Shown here: in pieces, positions 32,707 through 41,700 of the stretch
Layout: each line of letters begins with the position of its first letter
Position numbering within the stretch: the stretch's first letter is position 1
Source: Streptomyces sp. AW19M42
GTDB taxonomy: Bacteria > Actinomycetota > Actinomycetes > Streptomycetales > Streptomycetaceae
NCBI GenBank assembly: GCA_000470535.1
Contig: CBRG010000085.1
Coordinates: 1 to 48,654, forward strand
Reading direction: 5' to 3'
DNA: 48,654 nucleotides
The notes under the pieces: model-generated
The model's input: only the letters and a program-made list of their open reading frames with translations
Database searches by the model: none
Told to the model about the DNA's origin: nothing
Position numbers and translations under genes: made by a program

Positions 32707-33317
32707 GCCACCGCCTCCGCACGCGGTTCCTGGCAGTGAAGGCGCCCGTTCTCCAGGCGCCAGAGCAGGTCGAGCCGGTTGATGTCGTACGCCAGGTGGG
32801 AGACGACCAGCACCGAGCGCCCGGCGTCGCGCAGCCTGGTCGCCAGCTCCCAGAAGCGCAGATACGTCTCCCAGTCGAAGCCCTGGTAGGGCTCGTCCAG
32901 CAGCAGGACGTCCGGGTCGTGCATGAGCGCGAGGGTCAGATTCAGCTTCTGCCGAGAGCCCCCGCTGAGCAGGCCCGCACGCTGGTCGAGGTACTCGGTG
33001 AAGGCGAGGACCTCCATCACCTCCTCGGCCAGCCGCAGGTCCGGGAGCCCGAACGCGCGCTTGAAGAAGCCGAGATGCTGGCGGACGGTGAAGGAGTCGT
33101 CCAGGACCACGGACTGCGGGCAGTAGCCGAACCTGCCCCTGTGACGCACCGAACCTCGGTCCGGCCTGAGTTCACCGGAGACGATCTTCAGCAGGGTCGT
33201 CTTGCCCGAGCCGTTCTCCCCGACGATGCCGGCGAGGGTGCCGGGCCGCAGCCGGAGGTCGACGCCCCGGAGAACGGGGTGCTGTCGGTAGGAGTGGTGC
33301 ACATCTGTGACGTCCAT
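32703..33317 (-). CDS. ABC transporter ATP-binding protein
   Basis: This 204-residue ATPase has Walker A (GIVGENGSGKTTLLK, residues 31-45), the ABC signature LSGGSRQKLNLTLAL and Walker B VLLLDEPYQGFD, followed by the H-loop in VVSHLAYDI. It is slightly short for the family, with no C-terminal extension after the catalytic core. GGAG lies 9 nt before the ATG at 33317. It pairs with the ABC-2 permease downstream by a 4-nt overlap. The pair forms a typical two-component exporter or importer. Confidence 0.93.
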   Translation of the reverse strand: MDVTDVHHSYRQHPVLRGVDLRLRPGTLAGIVGENGSGKTTLLKIVSGELRPDRGSVRHRGRFGYCPQSVVLDDSFTVRQHLGFFKRAFGLPDLRLAEEVMEVLAFTEYLDQRAGLLSGGSRQKLNLTLALMHDPDVLLLDEPYQGFDWETYLRFWELATRLRDAGRSVLVVSHLAYDINRLDLLWRLENGRLHCQEPRAEAVA

Positions 33318-33755
33318 GGTGTCGCTCCGTCGTACCGGGTCCGGCTGATGGCCGCGGAACCGTCCGCGGCCTGCCGGTGCGTGGGAGGGCCGGAGGTCGG
33401 CCGCTCGGCGGCGCAGCCGGTCCGCCCGTGCCCAACGAGCAGGCCGGGCAGCGGAAACGGGAACGGTCGTCCTGCCGTCGCCGCAGGACGTGACGCGGGC
33501 GATCGGCCGCGAGGGGCGGTCCCATGAGCGCGCCTACGCGCCCTGCTACCGCCACGGGATCGACATCGACGTCCGCTCCTACCAGCGGGCCCTTCGCCAG
33601 GAGCTCCGGGCGGGCCGGCGCCGAGCACGCGGTGTCGGTCGTCCCGTCCGTCCCGTCCGTGCCGGCCGTGACCGTCGCCCGTCCCGGTCCGGCGGCCGGG
33701 GCCCCGTGATCCGCCCCGGGTCCCGCACGGTGACCGCTGCCCATGCCCGGCCGCC
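33318..33755. other. Intergenic region between WS/DGAT-like gene and ABC ATPase gene
   Basis: No supported gene was found in these 438 bp. The short plus-strand ORF that starts at 33490 has GC-rich repetitive translation and no good start signal. It includes upstream DNA of the ATPase gene. Confidence 0.4.
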
Positions 33756-35105
33756 TCAGACCGGCACCGTGTTCTCCTCCAGCTCGCCCACGGCCTGCTC
33801 CCACAGCTCCGGCAGCGACTCCCCGAGCGGAAGAGCGCCATCGGCCACGAAGGACACCTCGGCCCAGTCACCGAAGAACGACAGCCCCACCCCGAAGAGG
33901 TGTCCGGGCACGACCAGGGGCAACAGGGCGGTGCCCGTCACCTGCGTCTCGCCCAGGCTCCCCTTCTCGGCGAGCGGCATGGAGGTGGCCATGACGTTGG
34001 TGACGCGCGGCGAGAGGACCCGTCGCAGATACCACTCGGTGGGGCGGCCCGGCATGAAGCGGACCAGGTCCTGAACGGCCTGCCGCCACGCCTCGCCCCG
34101 CAACTTCCGGGTCGTCGCCATGACGTGGTCCAGTCGCCGCAGTGAGGCGTCACCGCCGCCGGTCCCGTCCGGGTCCTCGGCGACGGTCCGCACCGGCAAC
34201 TCCAGCGGCACGGCGAAGCAGCGGTTCCCCCACGTCTGGTCCTCGTCGGGACGGCGTGCGTCGATGGGCAGCAGGGCCGTCACCCGAGGGAGCGGCACGC
34301 CCGAGCGGGCCGACCAGGCGGACAACGCCCCGGCGAGTGCGGCCAGATGCACGTCATGGGCGGAGCCGCCACGGGCGGCGCCGATCCGGCGCAGTGTGTC
34401 CGCCGGTACCCGCCCGCGCCACAGCCTCCGCTCCCCGGAGGGGGTGAAGGCGGCATCCGGGCGGTGCCCCCGGACGGCGAGGGTGCTCGTCACGAACTTC
34501 GTGGCCAGCCCGACGGCCGCGCCCACCCTCCGGGGCACCCCGGCCCGGCGGCTCCGGCCCGGAACCGGGCGCGCCGACGGCTCCCCCTCCCCCAGCATGG
34601 CGCGGAAGGTCATGGCGGCGGCCGAACCGTCCTGGCAGGCGTGACGGAAGCGGTAGCAGACGGCGTACGCGTCGGGTTCGTGCCCGTGGACCAGCCAGAC
34701 CCCCCAGAGAGCCCCGGGCGCGAACGGCGCGTTGAGCGCGGTGTGCAGGGCGGAGTCCCAGGCGGCGGGGCCATCGGCGACCACCTCGTGGACATGCCGG
34801 TCGATGTCGAACTCCGCGTCCGGCTGCCACCGGGGCCGGCGACCGCCCTCGACCCGGCTCGTGTGCAGGGGCAGCCCGCTCAGGCGGAAGCCCACGTACG
34901 CGCGAAGGTCCGACAGGGCCGGGGGCGGACCGCTGAGGTACGCGACACCGCCGGCGTCCCAGCGGACATCGGGCCGCCGCCGCTCCATGCTGAGGAACGC
35001 ACGGTCGACCGAGTGGGTGGGGCGGCGGGGCGAAGGAATGGACGGAGCGGAACGCTCGGGCTGAACGGACTCAGCAGGCTCAGCGGACTGTTCGCGATCA
35101 TGCAT
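33756..35105 (-). CDS. Wax ester synthase/diacylglycerol acyltransferase-like protein
   Basis: This 449-residue protein resembles bacterial WS/DGAT enzymes, which join an acyl-CoA to a fatty alcohol or diacylglycerol. The active-site motif HHxxxDG appears as RHACQDG (residues 154-160). The second, catalytic His (155) and the Asp-Gly are kept, while the first His is Arg154. Other conserved blocks are RHVHEVVADGP, SAHDVHLAALAGALSAW and the C-terminal NVMATSMPLAEKG region. The N-terminus up to residue 30 is Pro/Ser-rich and may be disordered. The ATG at 35105 has only a distant GGAG. It is divergent from the thioester reductase and so probably belongs to the lipid cluster. Confidence 0.78.
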   Translation of the reverse strand: MHDREQSAEPAESVQPERSAPSIPSPRRPTHSVDRAFLSMERRRPDVRWDAGGVAYLSGPPPALSDLRAYVGFRLSGLPLHTSRVEGGRRPRWQPDAEFDIDRHVHEVVADGPAAWDSALHTALNAPFAPGALWGVWLVHGHEPDAYAVCYRFRHACQDGSAAAMTFRAMLGEGEPSARPVPGRSRRAGVPRRVGAAVGLATKFVTSTLAVRGHRPDAAFTPSGERRLWRGRVPADTLRRIGAARGGSAHDVHLAALAGALSAWSARSGVPLPRVTALLPIDARRPDEDQTWGNRCFAVPLELPVRTVAEDPDGTGGGDASLRRLDHVMATTRKLRGEAWRQAVQDLVRFMPGRPTEWYLRRVLSPRVTNVMATSMPLAEKGSLGETQVTGTALLPLVVPGHLFGVGLSFFGDWAEVSFVADGALPLGESLPELWEQAVGELEENTVPV

Positions 35106-35988
35106 GGGGTTTCGGGGGCTCCGATTCTGGCCGAAGGCCATGGCAGGGCAGCCGCGGGGCCGCAGCTGGGCGACAGCACCGGCGGCAGGAGAGACGCGGC
35201 AGGAGAAGACGCGGCAGAAGGGACGGGGCAGGCGCGGGCGGACGTACGGCAGGAGGCCGCCGACGCCGGGCCGTCCGCCCCGGACAGCCGGACAGCCGGA
35301 CAGCCGGACAACCGGACAACCGGACAACAGAATGGCCACCGGTCGGGAGCCGGTCCGCCCGGCACCCGCACCCCGCAACGCCTTCGGCAACCCGGTTCGG
35401 CTCGGAGCCCGGGGCTGTCGGCCGCAGCCGCCCCCAGGCGCCCGCAGGCCGTGTTCCCGTGCCGTGATTGGCCCGCCGCCCCGCGCCACCGGCAGCCGCC
35501 GAGGACGCGGCGGGCCTCGGCGGACCGTCCAGGACCCCCCGGCCGGTCCAGGGCCCTCACCGGCAGGTTCCCCCGAAAGGAGGACGGCGCCGTACGGCTC
35601 CGCCCGTGTCCTGCCGTCGCGTTCCTCGGGGCGGCCCGGCCCGGGGTGAAGCTCCTCCGGACCGGGCGGCGCGCACGGTTCGCGGTGCGGCGTACTTCGT
35701 TCGGGTGAGCAGGGGGAATCGTGGCACTCGGCCCGCCCGCCGTCTGACATTGTGTGCCGTGCGCCGGAGGTCACCGGCCTGGGGCAGGCCCGGGGAACCC
35801 CTGCCGGACGGGGGCACCGGAGCACCCGCGAGCACCGAACCTCACCGCGCGATGCGACCTCCAGTGACACTCCGCCTCGCAGGACGGCCAGGGACATTCC
35901 GTTCCTCCGCACCCGGTCGCCGCAACGGCGCCACCCCGCCTCCGCCCGGTCCCGGGACCGCCCTCTCACCGCCCTTGGAGCCACGCCC
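35106..35988. other. Long divergent intergenic region of the lipid cluster
   Basis: These 883 bp separate the WS/DGAT-like gene from the thioester reductase gene. No gene could be supported in any frame, although several GC-rich frames stay open by chance. An 8-bp tandem repeat array lies within at 35281-35328. Promoters for both directions should be here. Confidence 0.5.
35281..35328. repeat. 8-bp tandem repeat array
   Basis: Six copies of an 8-bp unit lie end to end: three of CGGACAGC followed by three of CGGACAAC. The array sits in the intergenic region of the lipid cluster, about 180 bp upstream of the WS/DGAT-like start. Confidence 0.9.
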
Positions 35989-37125
35989 GTGCACGTCGCC
36001 CTCACCGGCGCCACCGGATTTCTCGGACTGCGCCTGTTACGCCGCCTGCTCGGCACGCACCCGTCCGTGACGGTTCTGGCCCACGCGGGATCGGCCGACG
36101 CGCTGCACCGCATCACCCGGTTCTTCGAACTGACCGGCTCACCGGAGGCGTTCACCGCCGAGCTCCCCGGCCGACTGCGGGTGGTGGAGACCGATCTGGC
36201 ACAGCCCCGGCTGGGACTGTCCGGGCGGAGCTTCCAGAAGCTGGCCGACGGCCTGGGCGCGATCTGGCACAGCGCGGGCAGCATCAACCTGGAGGGGGAC
36301 CTCCCCGAACTGCGCCGGATCAACGTCGAAGGCACCCGGCACGTGCTGGAGCTGGCGACCGCGGGCCGCCGAGCGCCCCTGGTCCGTCACGTGAGCACGG
36401 CGTTCGTCGCCGGATCGCGGCGGGACGGAGTGGCGTACGAGGACGAGCTGGACGACGCCTGCGGCTTCGAGAACGCCTACGAACGGTCCAAGTACGAGGC
36501 GGAGCTGCTGGTGCACGCGTGGTCCCGGAAGCACGGCCGCCCGGCCCTGGTCCTGCGGCCGAGCATCCTCGTCACGGACCTGCCGCCGCACCCCGAACTG
36601 CCCTCGCACCCGCTGCTGGTCATCGAACGGATCCTGCGGGACGCGCGGTGTACAGCCGGGACCGAAGAGCCCGGCGGCCCGGCCGGCCGGCCGCTCGTCC
36701 GGATGGTGGGGCGTCCGCGCGGGCGGCTGAATCTGCTGCAGGTGGAGCACGCGGCCGAGGTGATGACGCGGCTGGCCGGTCTGACGCCCTCGGGCGGCGT
36801 CGACACGTACCACGTCGTGCACGACCGCGACGTGCCCGTTCCCACGGTCGTGACCCTCCTGGAGCGGCTGGTCCCGCTCTCGATCGACCTGGTCGCGGCC
36901 AAGCCGGACACCCCTTCGGCGCTGGAGGCCCTGCTGGACTTCTATCCGGGTATGACGGCCTACCTCGCCCACCGGCGGCGGTTCGACGACACCCGGGTCA
37001 GGACCCGGCTGGGGCCGTCGGCGGCCTCCGCCCCGGTAGGCCTCGACTACCTCTGGTCCGGTCTGGCCCTCGCCCCGGCGCCGGGCGCCTGCCCGGCCGT
37101 CCTTCCGTCCGCCCGGTACGCCTGA
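35989..37125 (+). CDS. Thioester-reductase-like NAD(P)-dependent protein
   Basis: This 378-residue protein has an extended SDR fold of the thioester-reductase (NAD_binding_4) kind. The cofactor motif is LTGATGFLGLRLLRRLLG at the N-terminus. VSTAFVAGSRRDG supplies the Ser, and Tyr164-x3-Lys168 the catalytic pair in NAYERSKYEAE. Such domains release an acyl chain from a carrier protein by reduction to an aldehyde or alcohol (like HglB, or NRPS R domains), here as a free-standing protein. GGAG lies 8 nt before GTG 35989. Leu17 is encoded by TTA (36037-36039), a rare codon that needs the bldA tRNA in Streptomyces. It is the first gene of the plus-strand lipid operon. Confidence 0.82.
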   Translation: MHVALTGATGFLGLRLLRRLLGTHPSVTVLAHAGSADALHRITRFFELTGSPEAFTAELPGRLRVVETDLAQPRLGLSGRSFQKLADGLGAIWHSAGSINLEGDLPELRRINVEGTRHVLELATAGRRAPLVRHVSTAFVAGSRRDGVAYEDELDDACGFENAYERSKYEAELLVHAWSRKHGRPALVLRPSILVTDLPPHPELPSHPLLVIERILRDARCTAGTEEPGGPAGRPLVRMVGRPRGRLNLLQVEHAAEVMTRLAGLTPSGGVDTYHVVHDRDVPVPTVVTLLERLVPLSIDLVAAKPDTPSALEALLDFYPGMTAYLAHRRRFDDTRVRTRLGPSAASAPVGLDYLWSGLALAPAPGACPAVLPSARYA

Positions 37126-37158
37126 CCAGCAGACGTCCTCTCCCGTTGGAGCCCTTGC

Positions 37159-38742
37159 GTGTCCGTCCTCACCGTTCCCGGCGCCCCCGCCGCGTCCCCG
37201 CCGGTCTTCTCGCCCGAGGAGATCACGGCCCGTGCCCGGCAGATCCGGAGACCCGTCCACGTCGTCAGTGCGCCGGACGGCCGTGAGCTGGGGATCGCGA
37301 CCGGCCCGGTACCCGGCGGCCCGGTGCTCGGTACGCTGCCGCCGCTGTACCCCGAGTGGCTCGGCGGCCGTACCTTCTGCGAGGCGCACGGTGTCCGATT
37401 CCCCTATGTCGCGGGGGAGATGGCGAACGGCATCGCGACCACCCGGATGGTCGCGGCGATGGCGCGGGCGGAGATGCTCGGCTTCTTCGGGGCAGGGGGG
37501 CTGGCCTACCCCGAAGTGGAGCGGGCCGTGCACGCGCTCGCCCGGGAGCTGGCTTCCCGCCACAACTGGGGCGTCAACCTCATCCACTCGCCGGCCGAAC
37601 CGGAACTGGAGTTCCGCGTGGCCGAGTTGCTGGTGGGCGCCGGAGTCCCCCGGATCTCCGCGTCGGCGTTCATGGAGCTGACCCCGGCGGTCGTGCTGTG
37701 CTCCGCGCACGGACTGCGCCGGGACCCGGACGGCTCCATCGTCCGGCGCACCCGCCTGCTCGCCAAGGTCTCCCGGCCCGAGGTGGCCGAGAGGTTCCTC
37801 TCCCCCGCTCCGCCCGTGCTGCTGGACCAGCTCGTCGCGCGGGGAAGACTGACCCGGCAGGAGGCGGACCTGGCGGCTCTCGTCCCGGTGGCCGAGGACA
37901 TCACCGTGGAGGCGGACAGCGGCGGGCACACCGACAACCGGCCACTCCAGGCTCTGCTGCCCAGGATCGCGGTCCTGCGCGACACCCTCTGCCGCCGGTT
38001 CGCTTACCCCCGGCCGGTCCGGCTCGGCGCGGCCGGCGGCCTCGGCACACCGGACGCGGTGGCCGCCGCCTTCGCCCTCGGCGCGTCCTACGTCGTCATC
38101 GGGTCGGTGAACCAGACGGCCACGGAGGCGGGACTGTCCGACGAGGCCAAGACGATGCTCTGCGACGCGGACATCTCCGATGTGGCCATGGCGCCTGCGG
38201 CCGACATGTTCGAGCTGGGCGTCAAGCTGCAAGTGCTCTCCCGAGGAACGATGTTCGCCCAGCGGGCCGCCCGGCTGCACTCCGCGTACCGGGCCCACGG
38301 TTCGCTGGAGGAGATCCCGGCCGCGCTGCGGGCCTCGATCGAACGGGACGTGCTGCGTGCCCCGTTCGACGAGGTCTGGCAGTACACGCGCGCGTTCTGG
38401 GCACAGCGCGATCCCGCGGAGATCACCCGTGCGGAGACCGACCCGAAGCACCGGATGGCCCTGGTCTTCCGCTGGTACCTGGGGAACTCCAGCCAGTGGG
38501 CGATCACCGGCGAGGCGTCGCGGCGGACCGACTACCAGATCTGGTGCGGTCCGGCGATGGGCGCGTTCAACCGGTGGGTGGCGGGCTCGTTCCTGGCCGC
38601 ACCGGCGAACCGGTCCGTGGTGCAGATCGCCCTCAACCTGCTCGAAGGGGCGGCAGTCGTCACTCGCGCCCATCAACTGCGCACCTACGGCGTCCCCTTG
38701 ACGGCCGAGGCGTTCAGCTGCCCGCCGCGCGAGCTGGCGTGA
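37159..38742 (+). CDS. pfaD: PfaD-family flavoprotein (trans-acting enoyl reductase-like)
   Basis: This 527-residue protein matches PfaD, a TIM-barrel flavoprotein of the 2-nitropropane dioxygenase family that reduces enoyl intermediates in PUFA synthases. The early barrel has FPYVAGEMANGIATTRMVAAMARAEMLGFFGAGGL. The phosphate-binding end is GAAGGLGTPDAVAAAFALGASYVVIGSVNQ. The C-terminal part (FRWYLGNSSQWAITGEASRRTDYQIWCGPAMGAFNRW) is the PfaD-specific helical region. GGAG lies 7 nt before GTG 37159. Only 33 bp separate it from the thioester reductase gene and 56 bp from the PKS gene. It should work in trans with the PKS. Confidence 0.92.
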   Translation: MSVLTVPGAPAASPPVFSPEEITARARQIRRPVHVVSAPDGRELGIATGPVPGGPVLGTLPPLYPEWLGGRTFCEAHGVRFPYVAGEMANGIATTRMVAAMARAEMLGFFGAGGLAYPEVERAVHALARELASRHNWGVNLIHSPAEPELEFRVAELLVGAGVPRISASAFMELTPAVVLCSAHGLRRDPDGSIVRRTRLLAKVSRPEVAERFLSPAPPVLLDQLVARGRLTRQEADLAALVPVAEDITVEADSGGHTDNRPLQALLPRIAVLRDTLCRRFAYPRPVRLGAAGGLGTPDAVAAAFALGASYVVIGSVNQTATEAGLSDEAKTMLCDADISDVAMAPAADMFELGVKLQVLSRGTMFAQRAARLHSAYRAHGSLEEIPAALRASIERDVLRAPFDEVWQYTRAFWAQRDPAEITRAETDPKHRMALVFRWYLGNSSQWAITGEASRRTDYQIWCGPAMGAFNRWVAGSFLAAPANRSVVQIALNLLEGAAVVTRAHQLRTYGVPLTAEAFSCPPRELA

Positions 38743-38798
38743 GCGGGACCGGCGCCGCCGCGGCGTCAGCATCGACAGACCGATCCGGAGGAGAGACC

Positions 38799-41700
38799 GT
38801 GCCCGGCCCATCCCACCGCCAGGTCCCCGTCGCCGTGGTCGGCGTCGGGGCCCTGGTGCCCGGCGCGACGGACGCGGCCGGCTACTGGCGGATCGTGACC
38901 GGCGGCCACGACCTGATGACCGAGGTGCCCGCCTCGCGCTGGAGCGTGGCAGACCACTACGACCCGGACCCGGCCGCTCCCGACAAGACGTACGCCCGGC
39001 GGGGCGCCTTCCTGCCGGAGGTGGACTTCGACCCGATGGCCTACGGGGTGCCGCCCGCCAATCTGCCGACGACGGACACCTCCCAGCTGCTCGCCCTGAT
39101 GGTCGCCGACCAGGTGCTGAAGGACGCGGGCGGGCCGGCCCGGGTGGACCGGGACCGGACCGGTGTGGTCCTCGGCGCCGCCGCCCTTGAACTGCTTCCG
39201 CACATGTACGGGCGCGCCCAGCGCCCGGTGTGGCTTGCGGCGCTGCGGGAGGGCGGACTGGGCGAGACCGAGGCACAGGCAGTGTGCGACCGCATCTCGG
39301 CCAGTTTCGCACCGTGGCGGGAATCGACCTTCCCCGGACTGCTCGGCAACGTCGTCGCGGGCCGGATCGCCAACCGGTTCGACCTGCACGGCATCAACCA
39401 CACCACCGACGCCGCCTGCGCCAGTTCGCTGGCGGCCCTGTCGACATCGGTCGGTGAGCTGTCCCTCGGCCGGGCCGACCTGGTGATCAGCGGAGGCGTG
39501 GACACCGGGAACGACATCGGCATGTTCCTGTGCTTCTCCAAGACGCCCGCCCTGTCTCCCAGCGGCGACTGCCGGCCGTTCTCGGCCTCGGCCGACGGCA
39601 CCATGCTGGGCGAAGCGGTCGTCATGTACGCCTTGAAGCGGCTGTCGGACGCGAAGCGGGACGGCGACCGGATCCACGCCGTGATCCGGGGCATCGGCAC
39701 GTCGTCCGACGGCAGGAGCACGGCGATCTACGCCCCGCTCCCCGACGGCCAGGCGCGGGCCCTGCGGCGCGCCTACGAGGAGGCGGGTTACGGGCCGGAG
39801 ACCGTGGAGCTTGTGGAGGCGCACGGGACCGGCACGAAGGCCGGGGACACCGCCGAACTGGCCGCGCTCAGCGAGGTGTTCGGCGCGACGGGCCGTACGG
39901 ACGGCCAGTGGTGCGCCATCGGCTCGGTCAAGTCGCAGATCGGCCACACCAAGTGCGCGGCGGGAGCGGCGGGGCTGCTGAAGGCCGTCATGGCCCTGCA
40001 CCACAAGGTGCTGCCGCCGACCGTGAAGGTCGACCGGCCGAACCCAGCGGCCGCCGCAGCGGACGGCCCGTTCTACGTCAACACCGAGACCCGCCCGTGG
40101 GTGCGGCCCGCCGGGCATCCACGCCGGGCATCGGTGTCGAGCTTCGGTTTCGGCGGCAGCAACTTCCACGTCACGCTTGAGGAGTACGCGCCCCGGGGCG
40201 CCGAGGGCCGTACGGCTCTGCGTCACCGCTCCGCCCCGAGCGAGCTCGTCCTGTTCAGCGGCGATGCCTCGTCGGACCTCGTGGCTCCGAGGGCCGACGA
40301 CGGCCGTCCGCTGGCCGCACTGGCACGGGAGAGCCACGGCTCCTTCTCGCCGGCCGCCCGGATGCGGCTGGCCGTCGTCGCCACCGATGCCGAGGACCTC
40401 CGGGAGAAGCACGCGCAGGCCCTCGCGCTGATCCGGCGGCGCCCCGGCGAGGCGTTCTCGACGCCCGCCGGGGTCCGGTACGCGTGCGGGGACGCCGACC
40501 CCGGCCGCGTCGGCTTCCTGTTCCCGGGGCAAGGGGCCCAGTACGTCGGGATGGGAGCCGATCTCGCGATGCTGGCGCCGACCGCCCAGGCCGTGTGGGA
40601 CCGGCTGGGCGGCACCAGCTTCGACGGGCGTCCCCTGCACCGGGTCGTGTTCCCGCCGCCCGCCTTCACCGACGGGGAGCGGGCCGCCCGGCGGGACCTG
40701 CTGGACGCCACCGAGTGGGCGCAGCCCGCGTTGGCGGTGCACGCGCTCGCGCTGCTGGCGGTGGTGCGCGAGCTGGGTCTGCGGCCGGACTGCGTGGCGG
40801 GTCACAGCTTCGGTGAGCTGGTGGCGCTGCACTGCGCGGGAGTTCTGGACGCCGCCTCGCTGGTGGATCTGGCCCGCCGCCGCGGTGAGCTGATGCGCGA
40901 CACGGCGGTCACCCCGGGCGGGATGCTGGCGGTGGCGGCGGACCGCGCGCACGTGGCTCAGGTGCTGGCCGGCGGCGGGTTCGGTGACATCTGGCCGGCC
41001 AACCACAACTCCCCCCGCCAAGTGGTGCTCTCGGGCTCTTCCGAGGCGATCGCGCGTGCCGAGAAGGCGCTGTCGGCCGACGGGACCGGCACCCGCCGGC
41101 TGGCGGCGTCGACCGCCTTCCACAGCCCGCTGGTCCGGCCGGCCGTCGAGCCGCTCGCCGAGTACCTGCGCACGATGCCTCTCACCGGGCCCCGGATCGA
41201 CGTCTACGGCAACGCGGACGCGGCTCCGTACCCGTCGTCGCCCGAGGAGGTACGCCGCCGGATCGCCCGCCATGTCGCCTCCCCGGTGCTTTTCCAGGAC
41301 CAGATCGAGGCCATGTACGCGGCCGGGGTACGGACCTTCGTCGAGGTCGGCGCGGGCGCCGCGCTGACCGGCCTGGTCGGACAGATCCTCGGTGACCGCG
41401 AGCACGCCGCCGTTCCCCTGGACCGGCCGGCCCGGCCCGGCGCCGACACCCTGCACGCCGCGCTCGGGGAACTCGCCGTACGCGGCGTCCCCCTCGATCT
41501 CGACACTCTCTGGGCGCCGTACGCCCACGAGGGCCCAGCGAAGGAGCACGAACCCCGAATGACCGTGAAGATCAGCGGAGCCAACTGCGGTCAGTTCCCG
41601 CCACCTCGCAGCGCGCCCGCCGAACCGCCGCCCGCTCCGGAACACGAACCCGAACACCGGTCCAGGCCCGCCCTCGTATCCGTATCCGCGTCCGACACCC

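Noticed and set aside
33490..34074. Plus-strand ORF starting MTRAIGREGRSHERAYAP
   Set aside because: It begins with a plausible run but quickly becomes Arg/Pro-rich, has no good start site and overlaps the well-supported WS/DGAT-like gene on the other strand.
36139..39312. Minus-strand ORF of 1057 codons over the thioester reductase, PfaD and PKS start
   Set aside because: It lacks domains and start signals and is the shadow of three well-supported plus-strand genes.
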